NCBI GenBank assembly: GCA_036852015.1
Contig: JAANDG010000013.1
Coordinates: 186,001 to 250,000, forward strand
Direction: 5' to 3'
From: Pelodera strongyloides
Lineage: Eukaryota; Nematoda; Chromadorea; Rhabditida; Rhabditidae
Length of the DNA: 64,000 bases
Numbering within the stretch: the first letter of the stretch is position 1; every line of letters starts with the position of its first letter. Under the pieces are notes generated by a model. That model was not told where the DNA came from and did no database searches. It saw only the letters and a list, made by a program, of their open reading frames with translations. Below, piece by piece: positions 1-10,684 of this stretch. A program made the position numbers and the translations under genes.

Positions 1-459
1 CCCTTTTTCTGAATTGTTCGCTTGACTCATTCTATACTAATGTTTGTACCTTTTAACGAATAAATATATTGAAAGCACCCTAACGGTCGGTTTTTGAAAG
101 TACGATGGACAGCTGCAATCCTATATGTTATATGCAAATTAGTGTAATCAAAGCAACAATAAGAATCGTGCAGTATTCGCGTAGTAATTGGCATACAATA
201 TGGCATACACTACATCGGAATACAGCGTCCCGCTCACGTTTCAAAACCGGCTATCATTTAAAGCGAAATACCGGCCGGTTTTTGAAACACGTTGAGTACT
301 ACACCAGCATTCTTATTCAGCATATGCAAATGAACATAAATAAAATAAAAAATCGAGTTAAATTCGAACAACTTTGCATAAATACGAAGAATACAGCTGT
401 TCACGATGCACTTCAAGAATCGGCTGGTATTTCGCTTTAAAAATTGTGTTCATAGGATA
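1..459. other. Window start, upstream region of the grl gene
   Basis: No coding exon is supported here. The stretch is AT-rich and mostly repeat-derived. A partial half-copy of the AAGCGAAATACCGGCC palindrome family lies around 82-180, and a full copy lies at 260-441. The 111-residue open frame at 105-440 is read out of that repeat and has no protein character. The promoter and 5' end of the grl gene must lie in or next to this repeat. Confidence 0.5.
260..441. mobile_element. Palindromic MITE, family 1 (CCGGCCGG type), copy 1
   Basis: About 180 bp with inverted ends: TTTAAAGCGAAATACCGGCC at the left and its near-complement ending in GGTATTTCGCTTTAAA at the right. The centre is AT-rich. The same element recurs at 15945-16126, 31476-31656, 51666-51843 and 53071-53252, with an internally deleted copy at 59556-59624. 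No coding capacity, so it would be a non-autonomous DNA element. This copy ends only 18 bases before the grl start codon. Confidence 0.8.
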
Positions 460-3400
460 ATGAGCTACTTCTTGCTTCTGCTTTTCGTCGCTTCCGCATC
501 CGCGTTCCTATTCCCCTCGTCGGGTGGCGGTAATGTTAATTTATATTTAACGATCAAATATTTATTTATTTATTTATTAAATAACACCACATGGTGTGTG
601 CATCAGAATGAAATGCTGAAAAGAAAGTACTATATAACTCTTCGTGTTTTGTTGGTTAGCAAACAGGTAATATACAGTGGTGTCCAAAATTGTACGAACA
701 CCCCAAAACTTGGGTTTCCACTAATTTTTGGGGAAAAAAAAAGAAAAAAAAATAACCACAAAATTGAGCATCGCGAAAAACCTAAAATTCATTGCCCGAT
801 TCGGTAGTGTTACTGGTTTCCCGCGACTCCTACCCAGAATCGAGAAATCCTAGAAATTTGGGGCGCTCGTGTAATTTTGAACTGTATGCATAAAAATTGT
901 GAATAATATTCATGACTCATGAGCAATTGAATGAACAAATAGCTTGCAGTAAATGTGCCACAATAAGATTTCATGTACCGCGTCTTCTTGACGTCATTCT
1001 CCATACAAGTAGAAGGAACAAAAACCTACCTCCGCTTTTGGGCTTGAAATTCCTTTTACGCACAGCTTTGGAAAACTTATGTTAAAACTGTCCATAATAC
1101 TTATAGCCCTTATATTATTATGGCTGTCAATATGTATATATATATATTATATTCACTTGTTTTCTAGGCGGATGTTGTCCACCACCACCTCAGCAATGTA
1201 AGTATTTATTTAAAATTTCAGATGCGTTTTAACAAAAGCCATAGAATTAGGCTTTGACGGGGGGAGGGGGGGGGGGGATATTTTATTTATCGCAAATGCT
1301 ACGATGAAGAGAAAGCAGTATATAACCCATCGTGTTGTCGTTGATTAACAATTGAATATGAAGCGTAGTGCATAGGTGCTGGCTTCAAGCATATATTCAC
1401 TCTAACGAAATGTAGAGTAATAGAGTGACGAGCGATGATTATAGTGTTCTTATAAAAATATTTCTTTTCAATTAGTCTTCTAATGTGAGTTACTTACAGG
1501 CTGCTGCCCACCACCACCTCAGCCATGTAAGTGCGGAAATGTTTCTTGACAGCGTAAACAGTTTGGACAACAATGTATCCTAGAAACAAAAACACGGATG
1601 TGTTGACATTTGTGCACAAAAATGACATTTATGCCAAACTTGAATAATCTTTTATACTTCACTGTTCCACTAACATTCACATTCACTCAGCAGTCGTCTA
1701 TAGCTTTGCGGCTGAGAAACCCGTGCTAACTTTGCAGTGTGTAACTTTTAAAGCCGTATTATACCTAGTTTGGAAAATTTGCATATGATACCCGTATCCT
1801 ATGCAAATTTGCAAGTTTCCGGCACACAATTTACATAGGAAACACAGGATATACGTATCGCATATGCAAATTTCCCAAACTAGGTACAATACTGCTTTAT
1901 TGATCCAAAATCAAAAATTTTAAATGCTCATTGACTTTAATATGCTTATTTTCAGGTTGCTGTCCTCCTCCACCACCACCACCATGTATGTTTATCTCTT
2001 TCCAACGCGTATAGACTCTTTCCAAATTTGCCACATAACTCACAAAATATACACCAAATACCAAAATAGAGGCTCCGTTACAGAACATTATTTCCACCGT
2101 GTAACCGTAAATTGTGTGTAGTACGGGGAGTGGGTTTGCGTAAATTTCTTTCCATCTTTTTTTTTGTAAGCTTCATTCCGTTTTCAGGTTGTTGCCCTCC
2201 ACCACCTTCCTGTGAGTTGAAATACGGCGTCTAGGGTTACTAAAACAAATTCTAAGTCTTAGGCCAAAACCCAAATCTAGTGTCAGGGCCTAGGTTTAGG
2301 CCTAAGCTATGGTTTAATACAGTTCAAAAAACAGTTGGTTCGCTAATGGTAAGTTCCTAAGGTACTTGTTTACTGTGGGAAAGATCATTACGTTTATTTA
2401 GAATTGGCGCTAATATGTGAGAAAGCCACTAGAATGTTTTATTACAAAGTATTCTTGTCGAACAAATTATTTCCCCTGCGTTTTCTAGGTGGATGTGGGT
2501 GTAACCCAATACCACCCCCTCCACCCCCGGCTATCCCACTACCGCCGTCGAGTAAGAAGTGTTAGAGCAGGCCTAAGCTGTTAGAACACATTTAGCTGAT
2601 GCACTTTTAGAAACACTATGTAGGAGCACGAGCACAAAATTTGTTACTTTCCTTCTATGTTAGAATGCACATAGCCAATGCACTAATAGAAAATTTATTA
2701 GAAACTACGTAAGTCCCAAAGTATCCGTTTCCTTTTCACTTTTTCGATAAGCTAGATGCTATTTACATTCATTCATCACGGCAAGTTTTTTTATGCTGTC
2801 GTGATATGTATGTTACTAGGGGAAAAGAATTTTATCGTTCCCTAGTGGAAAGGCACTTTGAGTTTGTTACAATTTGGCGAATCGTTTCCTGTGTTACTAA
2901 AAAAAACGCTCTAGCGGTGCCACTTCCTAGACAGAAACCCAAGCTAGACAAGTGGAATAGAGTTTAGGGACTGGACTTTTTTCAGTCCAGAAACAAGAGT
3001 GTGTTGCTAGCACATATGTTTTGTCGTCTTTCCGACAAACTAGGCCATAGTCAAGGCAATTCACCTTTGATAATTAAATTGCCTTAGGTTGCTGCGGCGG
3101 AGGCGGCGGCGGCGGATGCGGCGGCGGCGGCGGTTGCGGCGGCGGATGCGGCGGAGGCTGTGGAGGCGGATGCGGCGGTGGCTGTGGGGGCGGATGCCGT
3201 AAGAAGCGTTCCCTCGAAGGATCGGAAACGGAAACAGAGATCGACGTCCTTGCCGCCAATTCCGGCGATCAGCTGTGCAACAGTCCACGACTGAAGAAGA
3301 TCCTCACTGATGTAATTGTTTATGCCTGGTTCTAGAGAGATTTACATCAAATTTTAAACGAGCTACATTTTGTTATGTGATCAGCGCACGGTGAAGTTCT

Positions 3401-3874
3401 CGTCAAGAAGATCTACGTTATTCTAGTCTAGTAATAATGATAAAGAAAGCGCGTCGACCAAAGGGAACCCTACGACTAGGACTCTAGTCTAGGACGTATT
3501 CATATAAGCCGTATTGTGCCTACTTTGGGAAATTTGCATACCATACAAAGATCCTATGTATCCTAGTTAATTTGGTTCCGGAAGCTTCGGACGGGCACCA
3601 AAAATTTGAATACGATACATAGGAAATTCGTATCATATGCCAAAGTAGGTACAAAGACGTTAATACCATATTCCCTACTTTATACACAACTACATTATTT
3701 CAGAACATGGGTGTCACCGCGGAAGAGTCCAAGGCAGCAATTTCTGCTGCCGGCGGCGAGCAGATCGCAGCAGTAATTTGTTCCGACTCGCTCATTTCAT
3801 ATGCAGTCGACCAAAACACCGAGTTCTGTTCGGTCAGCAAGGACGGCTTCGTCTGTCAGTTGTTCGGACGCTAG
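460..3874 (+). CDS. grl: Ground-like (grl) domain secreted protein
   Basis: Predicted secreted protein of about 212 residues with a C-terminal ground-like domain, a nematode extracellular, hedgehog-related-class family linked to cuticle and epithelium; exact role unknown. Exons: 460-529, 1168-1197, 1500-1526, 1956-1985, 2188-2211, 2489-2551, 3088-3311, 3704-3874. The start MSYFLLLLFVASASAF is a clear signal peptide. It is followed by short exons each encoding CC-P-P-P-P units, then a Cys-Gly repeat block (runs of GGGGGC), then a CRKKRSLEG furin-like site. The ground-like domain follows, with CNSPRLKKILTD, VICSDSLISYAV and EFCSVSKDGFVCQLFGR giving the family's conserved cysteines. All five small Pro exons are multiples of three with the same phase-1 boundaries. 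A MITE abuts the start codon and two related palindromes sit in introns. Family assignment is firm; individual small exons may be alternatively used. Confidence 0.85.
1749..1900. mobile_element. Palindromic MITE, family 2, copy 1 (grl intron)
   Basis: Inverted arms AGCCGTATTATACCTAGTTT and AAACTAGGTACAATACTGCT flank a core with AAATTTGCATATGATAC and its complement. A diverged second copy is at 3506-3664 in a later intron of the same gene. No open frame of note. Confidence 0.7.
3506..3664. mobile_element. Palindromic MITE, family 2, copy 2 (grl intron)
   Basis: Same layout as the copy at 1749-1900: AGCCGTATTGTGCCTACTTT on the left, AAAGTAGGTACAAAGACG on the right, with the AAATTTGCATA motif inside each arm. 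It lies in the intron before the last grl exon. Confidence 0.65.
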
Positions 3875-5512
3875 ATTCTCTTCTTCTAGTGCTTCTATCC
3901 AACTTGTTGTCAAACATTTAAAATGGAGCGTTCCGCAGTGAACAGTCACAAATTGTAGTACAAGAATTTACTCATTCTGCTATGTCTTTCGACCGTAACT
4001 TGTAGATTTTAGATATTTAACCACGTTCTTTTTATCTTACCTCCTTACCTTACAATTAGCTTTAACGAGAATCAGTAAGGAATAGAACAACTCTTTGTGA
4101 TATGATTAGGTTATAGGACCACGAATAAAGTTAGACTATCCTTCCTGGCACGCCAAGAAGAGGAGTTGGAGATACATATTGTGAAGACCACATTTTATAA
4201 AATGTAAAACTCACCGGAGTATTTTCCAGAGTTTCAATCACATTTTTTAATATACAGGCTTAATTTTCTGGCACTCCTAAAAAATCCAAAATATGATTGC
4301 TACAGTGATATTTCTCCAATACTCTTCCTTGTGAATAAGGAAATTAAGTATAACTTTTTTCTTCGTGGACCCGACCATTAAAATTATTAGCCCTCCGTTG
4401 CACTTCACCTCACTCGCAAAATATTTATAGTCACTTAATTTTTTGAAATTTGTCGTGATCATTGTAGGAATTCAGCAATTATACATACTTTGAGACTTGT
4501 TAGCAAGTAATCTATGTATTTTCTACCCTTGCTGATTGTTAGTAGATGGTCATGGCATACTTTTCTGAATGAATCGTTCATTAGCTTTGATGTGTATGTA
4601 ATGGAATGCAAAACAAACAAATACAAATATAACAGACAACATAAAAAAATAGTGCCGTTATAATTATAATCGGTACGGCTACAGTAGGTTTGTAAAGAGT
4701 ACAGTAGGTTTCTGTATATGGCCTCAAAGTCTTCAGTGTATTCTCTATACAGTAAAAGTACACGATTCTTATGGAACTTTTTTCGAGCACGAATATAAGG
4801 AAATGAGAATAAGTAGAGTATGCAACAAATAAATATAGTGACCAAAAGTGACAAAGAAGTCGGCAATACTAGTTTCCACTGTGCGAAACTAACGTTTGCC
4901 CTGGCTTTTGGGCTCTGGTCATTATTTTAATAAATAACATTCTAGGCAAACATTAGCTCGGTGCGTTAGAGAAGTCCATGCGAGTTTACGAAAAAGCAGT
5001 CGCTAAGATAATATCATAATTTTTTATTACCTTACCGTTAGAGACTGACTACGTAGCTGATATTGATGTCCTCCTCCAGCCAAAAAAAACAACATTTTTT
5101 TTACAAAATCAACGTACACCAAAAACAAAATCAACGTTTTTTACAAAATCAACCAAACACCAAAAATAACCATACCAAACACCCATGGGACGGTTATTTT
5201 TTTTATGGGACGGCTATACTTTCCGGTTATTCTTGAATTAGAGCCGAATTCTCCAGGTATGATCCGAAAACGCATACGATAATATTGACTTCAATTGTTT
5301 ACGTAATTGTGAAAACTGGAATCGTCCCCTATAATTAGCGCATATATGTACCTACTACCGTATCACAGCGCGCCTCGTTAATCTATATTACATAAATATA
5401 CCGTATACGCTCCGCCTGATGTAGTTGGACATTTATTTTTCCGCGATTTGCATGCGAAAGCGAGCAGCTTTCGTTCAAATTTTGCAAGTTATTTTATTGT
5501 TTTCAAATTTTT
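3875..5512. other. Intergenic, grl to OTUD6B
   Basis: No supported gene. An AATAAA signal near 4125 could end the grl transcript. A 135-residue open frame on the minus strand (4459-4866) is AT-rich and hydrophobic, overlaps another open frame, and has no splice or family support. A simple-sequence patch of CAAAAATAACCAAACACC type lies around 5085-5210. Confidence 0.5.
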
Positions 5513-6262
5513 TACTATTGAACTTAAGGGGCCCCAAAAAAAAATTTCAACTTTTTTCGGGAAACTTCGTAGGAATAGGTAATCGACCCTCCTGATTACG
5601 ATAAAGTAGGTCATTCAGGCCCTAGGAGCCTATAATGCCCATTAGGGCCCTACGACCTTAAGGACCCAAATTTTTAGATTTTGAGCTGAAACTTCATAGG
5701 AATAGGTTATCGATCATCCTGATTGCGTCAAAGTGGTTCACTCGGGTCATAGATGTCCAAAAGGACGCTAGCTAGGGTCTATAACCATCTCACCCAACAA
5801 GGTGCCGCTGCTTGATTTTGCAAAACTGCATAGAACGATGTTAGCGAACATCCTTATTTCGAGAAGGAGATTGGAATGACTAACTTTGCAAAACATAGCT
5901 ATGGTTGTAGCAGTGGCACATTACTGCTTGCATGAGACAGTAGATGAACGTCCCATTTGGAGATTAGGGCCCTGTTGGGCATTTTATCACAGGGTTATAG
6001 GCCTTAGCGGCCTTTTTGGACATCTATGTCACGAATGAGCCACTTTGTCGCAATCAGGATGACTGATAACCTATTCCTATGAAGTTTCAGCAAAATTTAA
6101 AAATTGGGTTCCTTAAGGTCCTAGGCCCCTAACGGGCTTCATGGGCTCCTAGGGCCTGAACGACCTACTTTACCGTAATCAGGAGGGCCGATTACCTATT
6201 TCTACGAAGTTTCCCGAAAAATAAAAAATAAAAATTTTTGGGGCCCCTTAAGTTCAATAGTA
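5513..6262. mobile_element. Large foldback (palindromic) element, about 750 bp
   Basis: Terminal inverted repeats start TACTATTGAACTTAAGGGGC and end with the complement GCCCCTTAAGTTCAATAGTA. The inverted homology continues inward for roughly 250 bases per arm, with matching blocks such as GAAACTTCATAGGAATAGGT at 5690 and ACCTATTCCTATGAAGTTTC near 6070. The centre (about 5770-5990) is not palindromic and has no significant open frame. It ends about 115 bases upstream of the OTUD6B start. Confidence 0.85.
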
Positions 6263-6363
6263 CCTCAATTGCTATCTCCGACAGGGTAATAAAAGCCTAC
6301 GGTAAAGTTAGTGTTCTTTTTTATCTGGGCCCCAAGGTCCGATCTGCACCGTTCGTTTATTAT

Positions 6364-6373
6364 TTTCTTGCAG
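6364..6373 (+). promoter_or_regulatory. Candidate spliced-leader acceptor for OTUD6B
   Basis: TTTTCTTGCAG ends five bases before the ATG at 6379. There is no upstream coding exon, which fits trans-splicing; inference from position and consensus only. Confidence 0.45.
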
Positions 6374-6378
6374 AAGAG

Positions 6379-8547
6379 ATGAGTGACGACGAATTCTTAA
6401 AGGGCGATGGTGAGGCCGAGTCACCAATGGATGTCCTATTGGCAAAACACCGTAAAGAAAAGAAGGATCTTAAGGTGTGAGGCACCTTTGATTTTATTTT
6501 CCCTTCTTAATCCTTTTTTTTGTGAATACCACTTTATTCAGACATACAATCATCACACATAGACTTAAGCATGTAGAATTCAGGGTCCCGTTTTTTCCAG
6601 AAGTCGGGGATCTTCACTTAGTTCCAATCCGGGCCACTGGAAGATTTTGCCCCAGGGTATAATTTTCATGCGTAATTTCGGAGATGGTCGCCTAGTTGAG
6701 AGTCGAACCGTAAAATACCACTGATACGTTTCACCCAAATCTATATTGCATTTGCCTCCGGAGATGGTCAAAGCCAATCCGGAGATGGTTGATGCGTAAT
6801 TTTACGCATAGATTTATAGCCTGTTTTGCCCCAAAATTGCCGCGGTTTTGCAACGTTGCCCCAAAATTGCCGCGGTTATTTTGCCCTAAAAATGCCCCAA
6901 AATTGCCGCGTGGTAGAAATGCGTGCCTCAAAAATGCCCCAAAATTGCCGCACAGCAAAATGTGTGCCCCAAATCCCAAAGATGCCCCAAAAGTCGGTTT
7001 TTGCGCTCCGGCATTTTTGGGGCAAAAACGCGGCAATTTTGGGGCAAAATCTTCCAGTGGCGGTGTCTCTCGGCCGATGTGTCCCGTAGAGAGTAGAGGG
7101 TAGAGGGCAGGGAAGTGACCATTGTCGAATGTAGGGAAGACGGAATACAGAGATTACAGAGCGAAACGTCCGTGGATACTGTTTGACTAGACGAGTACAT
7201 TAATCCATGAAATATTTCTACAAATTGTAATTTATATTATCAAGAGTATGTTTTAGGAAAAAATACACTCGATGCGTAAGCAGGCAAAGGGTGGAAACAA
7301 GAAACAAAAAGCTGAGTGTAATGAGAACGCCGATAAAATGGAAAAAGAGATGACTGAGCGTCACCAAAGAGAAGTAAGATCATTGAATTGATTTGTGTGA
7401 ATTTGATCGTTATCGTTGAAATATTTATTATGTCCTCTTATGAGTTACCTGGACCAATCTCGAAGTTCTTAATACATTGTGTAAAATTGGAAGGCAGAAT
7501 ATTTAGCTCCCTAAGTGCTAACTTCATTAGAGTTCAAACTTTCAACCCTCCTCCGTTTTAGGTAGCTGAATTATCTATGCACTCCCTTTCCGTCGAAGCT
7601 TCTACAGAAAAGCAAGAAGACGAAGCTGAAAGCGCGAGCGTGCTTGTGCCACCGAAGACGAATGATTCTGTGCATGCTGCAGGTGAGGGTTATTTTTGTT
7701 TTCGTGTTATTTTGCTGAAATATTGGAAGGTTGTTTTATGACCTTGTGATTTGTGATTAAACATATCTATTGTCAGATTCTGACGATGAGGACAAGCCGT
7801 TCAACAATGAGCGCTTCTACAAAGAGTGTACAAAGAAGACAAAGGCAATGATTCGACGAGAAAAGAAAGAGGTATGGTTTTGTTCTCGATGCTTTCTGTC
7901 CTTCTTAGCGGTACTTCTTGTATATCGTCAGAAAGTAGCATCGGTACTGTCGAGGGGGTGATCTGCGTACGCTTCACGTGGCGGTTCTTAGTTAGTATTA
8001 ACTTCACTTTGTGCCACCAGCATTGCATGCCCTTGACGCCGTGTGACGTTGACTTTTTTTACTCTAGGAAAAGGCCAAACAACTGCACGCTACCTTTGAA
8101 GAAAGTAGGAAAATGGCCAAATTTTCACAACGCAATCTGGAATGGGAAGCAATCAATAAAGTGTTGTTGGACCGTGGGATTAAAGTGGTTGGTTTCATTC
8201 ATGGGTTCTTCTTTCTTGGAGTGAACGTGGTTTGCTGGTCAAGATGTTAGATTTGCGCAGCAATATGTAAAGGTGGAAACTCCACCCACACTATGTTATT
8301 CTATGAAAACTCTAAATTGCCAACAAACAAGAACGCACAAAAAAAGTTGACGTTCAGGTTCAGACATTCAAAGATAAAAATTCTCCCAAAGAAATATTTT
8401 TTTATATTCAGGATATCGAATAACACTTCCATCAAAGTGCCTTTTAATGTGTGATTCTGATGCTTTTTTGCTCTTTTTTACGGGTATTAAACCTACATTT
8501 TGTCTTCCGGCTCTTCTGAGCACTTTGCATTGTTTTTTGAATAGTAG

Positions 8548-8595
<48 letters not shown>

Positions 8596-9965
8596 GTTGT
8601 TCTAGGTTGAAGTTCCATCGGATGGGGATTGTATGTTCAACGCTCTCGCGGATCAACTGGCGCGGTGAGTTTGTGTTTGGTATACTCTGGATTCTGCTGT
8701 GTCGCTTACTTTTATGCTTCTGTTAACTTTCCCGAGACTTATATTATTTTACAATTTGTTACTCCTTTTATTTTAGTACAGTACATAAGTACTTGTCAGT
8801 CTGCTTTTGTGAAGACTTATTTTGTTTCATAGCTCAGGGATTGTTACGTATATAAACACTTGGCTTTCTTCAATCCCAATGCCTGATTATCGTCGTGTTT
8901 CTTTAGAAGTTCCGCTACTACTTCTTTGTCAGGCAAGGAACTTCGCCGCCGTGCAGCGAATTTCATGCGCGCTCATCCTGACGAGTTCCTTCCGTTTATT
9001 TCCGCATGTGAGGTAGGTTGTTTTACCGTAACCTAACGCTCATTTCCCGGGGATTTACATGTTTAAACTTTACCATTACCTTTTCGTAAAGATCTAGAGT
9101 GACTTTTGAGTACAAAGAACATAACTTATTCATAGTCGGAATGTTAGACGTCCAGAGCTTTCACGATGAAAACGGTTATTAAGGTTGATGGACAAGAAAT
9201 GGATGATATTGGATTTGGAGTCTATTGTGAACGTTTGGAGAACGACAGCAAGCAATGGGGAGGCGAGCTGGAACTAATTGCTTTGAGCAAGAGCCTGGAA
9301 AGGACTATTGAGGTTTGGTGATATTATTTTGTTTTTCTGCAGTGTCCAGGGCTAAACTAGTAATTCGCACATTCGGAGTTTCCTTTTTTGTCTACTCGAA
9401 CTACTAAAGTGAGCTCTGTCTCATCCTATATCCTATATCATTTCTGTGAAACATAGTGGTTTTGGTGTCATTTCGTGGGGATGGGGAACCAAGGAAAGGA
9501 ACTGATGTTTCCAGCAGAAAATCAACATTAATTCTAAGTAGCCCTAGCCCTTTTTTGGCATTTTTACATCGCTGCTGTGATATTTCAGATATTTTTCCAC
9601 TAAGTATAAGTTTACATATTTTATATCTTATCTTGTGTAGATGTGTTTTATCAAGTTTAGCGTTTTAGACGGGTAAGCCCCGTAGAGGAGCCGGTTTAGA
9701 ACAATAAATGGAAATATGATCCCTGCAGAGCAGGTCGATATAACGTAAGCAAACGTTCAACCTTGAATAAAGAGGGTAACGCCCCACGTTCTTGAAAGTA
9801 AGATTAATTAATTAATTAAATATTCAGGTGATTCAGCCCGACGGCCGAGTGTTATCATATGGTGATTCGGCTACAAAGCCTTTGATACTCACCTTCCATC
9901 GTCATGCATTTGCTCTTGGTGAGCATTATAACTCGACACAACCAATCCCTCAACTTTCTACCTGA
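6379..9965 (+). CDS. OTUD6B: OTU-domain deubiquitinase, OTUD6B type
   Basis: Predicted cysteine protease that removes ubiquitin; about 338 residues, near the usual OTUD6 length. Exons: 6379-6474, 7257-7373, 7562-7682, 7777-7871, 8068-8187, 8606-8664, 8907-9012, 9148-9312, 9828-9965. The N-terminal half is charged and coiled (MEKEMTERHQRE, RRKEK-type stretches) as in OTUD6. The OTU domain begins at VEVPSDGDCMFNAL, where the Cys is the catalytic nucleophile. It continues through ELRRRAANFMRAHPDEFLPF and WGGELELIALS, and ends PLILTFHRHAFALGEHYNS, where the His of GEHYNS is the catalytic base. All phases agree. Intron 1 carries a SINE-like insertion and a minisatellite. RMI1 follows on the same strand 720 bp downstream, so the two may share an operon. 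Human OTUD6B acts on translation and the proteasome; that role here is inference. Confidence 0.9.
6532..7195 (-). mobile_element. SINE-1-like repeat, reverse, interrupted, in OTUD6B intron 1
   Basis: The left end (6532-6600, GAATACCACTTTATTCAGAC onward) matches, in reverse complement, the end of the repeat at 22227-22627. The right part (about 7060-7190, with GACCATTGTCGAATGTAGGG) matches its middle, also reversed. The tRNA-like head is missing. The middle, about 6600-7050, is replaced by other sequence including the minisatellite. Confidence 0.7.
6825..7050. repeat. Minisatellite of CCCCAAAATTGCCGCG units
   Basis: About ten imperfect units of roughly 16-20 bases containing GCCCCAAAATTGCCGCGG or AAAATGCCCCAAAATTGCCG. 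The last units are on the opposite strand (CGGCAATTTTGGGGCAAA). Open frames predicted here on both strands are readings of the repeat. Confidence 0.85.
8547..8594. repeat. (AT)n microsatellite
   Basis: A run of about 20 alternating AT dinucleotides just upstream of the acceptor of the OTUD6B catalytic-Cys exon. Confidence 0.95.
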
Positions 9966-10684
9966 TTGGTTATTTTTGATATATGTCCGTTAAGAAATCC
10001 GTCCTCATCTCTTTTGTACACGAGTTTACTGGTAGTTTTTTTTTGCAAAATGTTATTGGCTTACCTCGGTCCCACATGTGACTTTATATTCTTATCGTCT
10101 ATATTTTTATACTTCTCTTTATAATATTTCAACTGGACATATCATCCACTTGTCTATTTCATTATATTTATTTTCTTAAGAACGCCTTTATATTTACGTA
10201 TTTATTTTCCGTTCGCTTTGTTTTATGTCTAGCCAGTTTGTCAGAGTTTTACGCTAATAAAATTATTTTCAGATATTAGCATATTATGCACCAATTCTTG
10301 TGACGATCGGAAACGAGTGACCAGTGACAGAAATCCGGAAATTTCTGTGAAGAGTATCGGCGATCAATTGTTTGAGAAGGTATGTTTTGGTTCGAGATCG
10401 TTTTATCCGTTTGAATATTCTATGTGGGTGGCATTTGGTACATGGTATCTGTACTCTTACACGACAGATTTTCTTTCAATTACAATTACTTGAAATTTAG
10501 CTACTGTATTAATGTATATGTCTAGTAGTCAAGTTGAATGCTGAAATAATGGAAAGAATAAATGATTGAATGAATAGGCCGAATAGGCGATAGACGTTGT
10601 GAAGTGGTACTCACTGGACTACCACTCTGAGGGTTCCGTTGCTCGTTCGTTACGTTGTTACGTACGTCTAGTTTTGTTTTAGGG
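9966..10684 (+). other. OTUD6B to RMI1 gap with a possible alternative exon
   Basis: No separate gene. 10273-10379 looks like an exon: TTTTCAG acceptor, GAGAAG/GTATGT donor, open in one frame. Its phase fits splicing from a GTGAGC donor inside the last OTUD6B exon (after 9918). That product would lose the catalytic GEHYNS motif. The likely RMI1 trans-splice acceptor lies at the right end. Confidence 0.45.
10673..10682 (+). promoter_or_regulatory. Candidate spliced-leader acceptor for RMI1
   Basis: GTTTTGTTTTAG ends two bases before the ATG at 10685, a spacing typical of trans-spliced nematode messages. The same site could also accept a cis-splice from upstream. Confidence 0.5.

Noticed and set aside
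670..850. Tc1/mariner-like terminal repeat in grl intron 1
   Set aside because: CAGTGGTGTCCAAAATTGTA resembles such an end, but I found no matching inverted end or transposase frame.
3061..3288. Minus-strand Pro/Arg-rich frames
   Set aside because: They are the antisense of the Cys-Gly exon of the grl gene.
4277..4866. Minus-strand open frames of 135, 69 and 61 residues between grl and OTUD6B
   Set aside because: They are AT-rich, hydrophobic, overlap each other in different frames and have no splice, start or family support.
6731..7200. Overlapping 87-104-residue frames on both strands
   Set aside because: They come from the CCCCAAAATTGCCGCG minisatellite and SINE fragment in OTUD6B intron 1.
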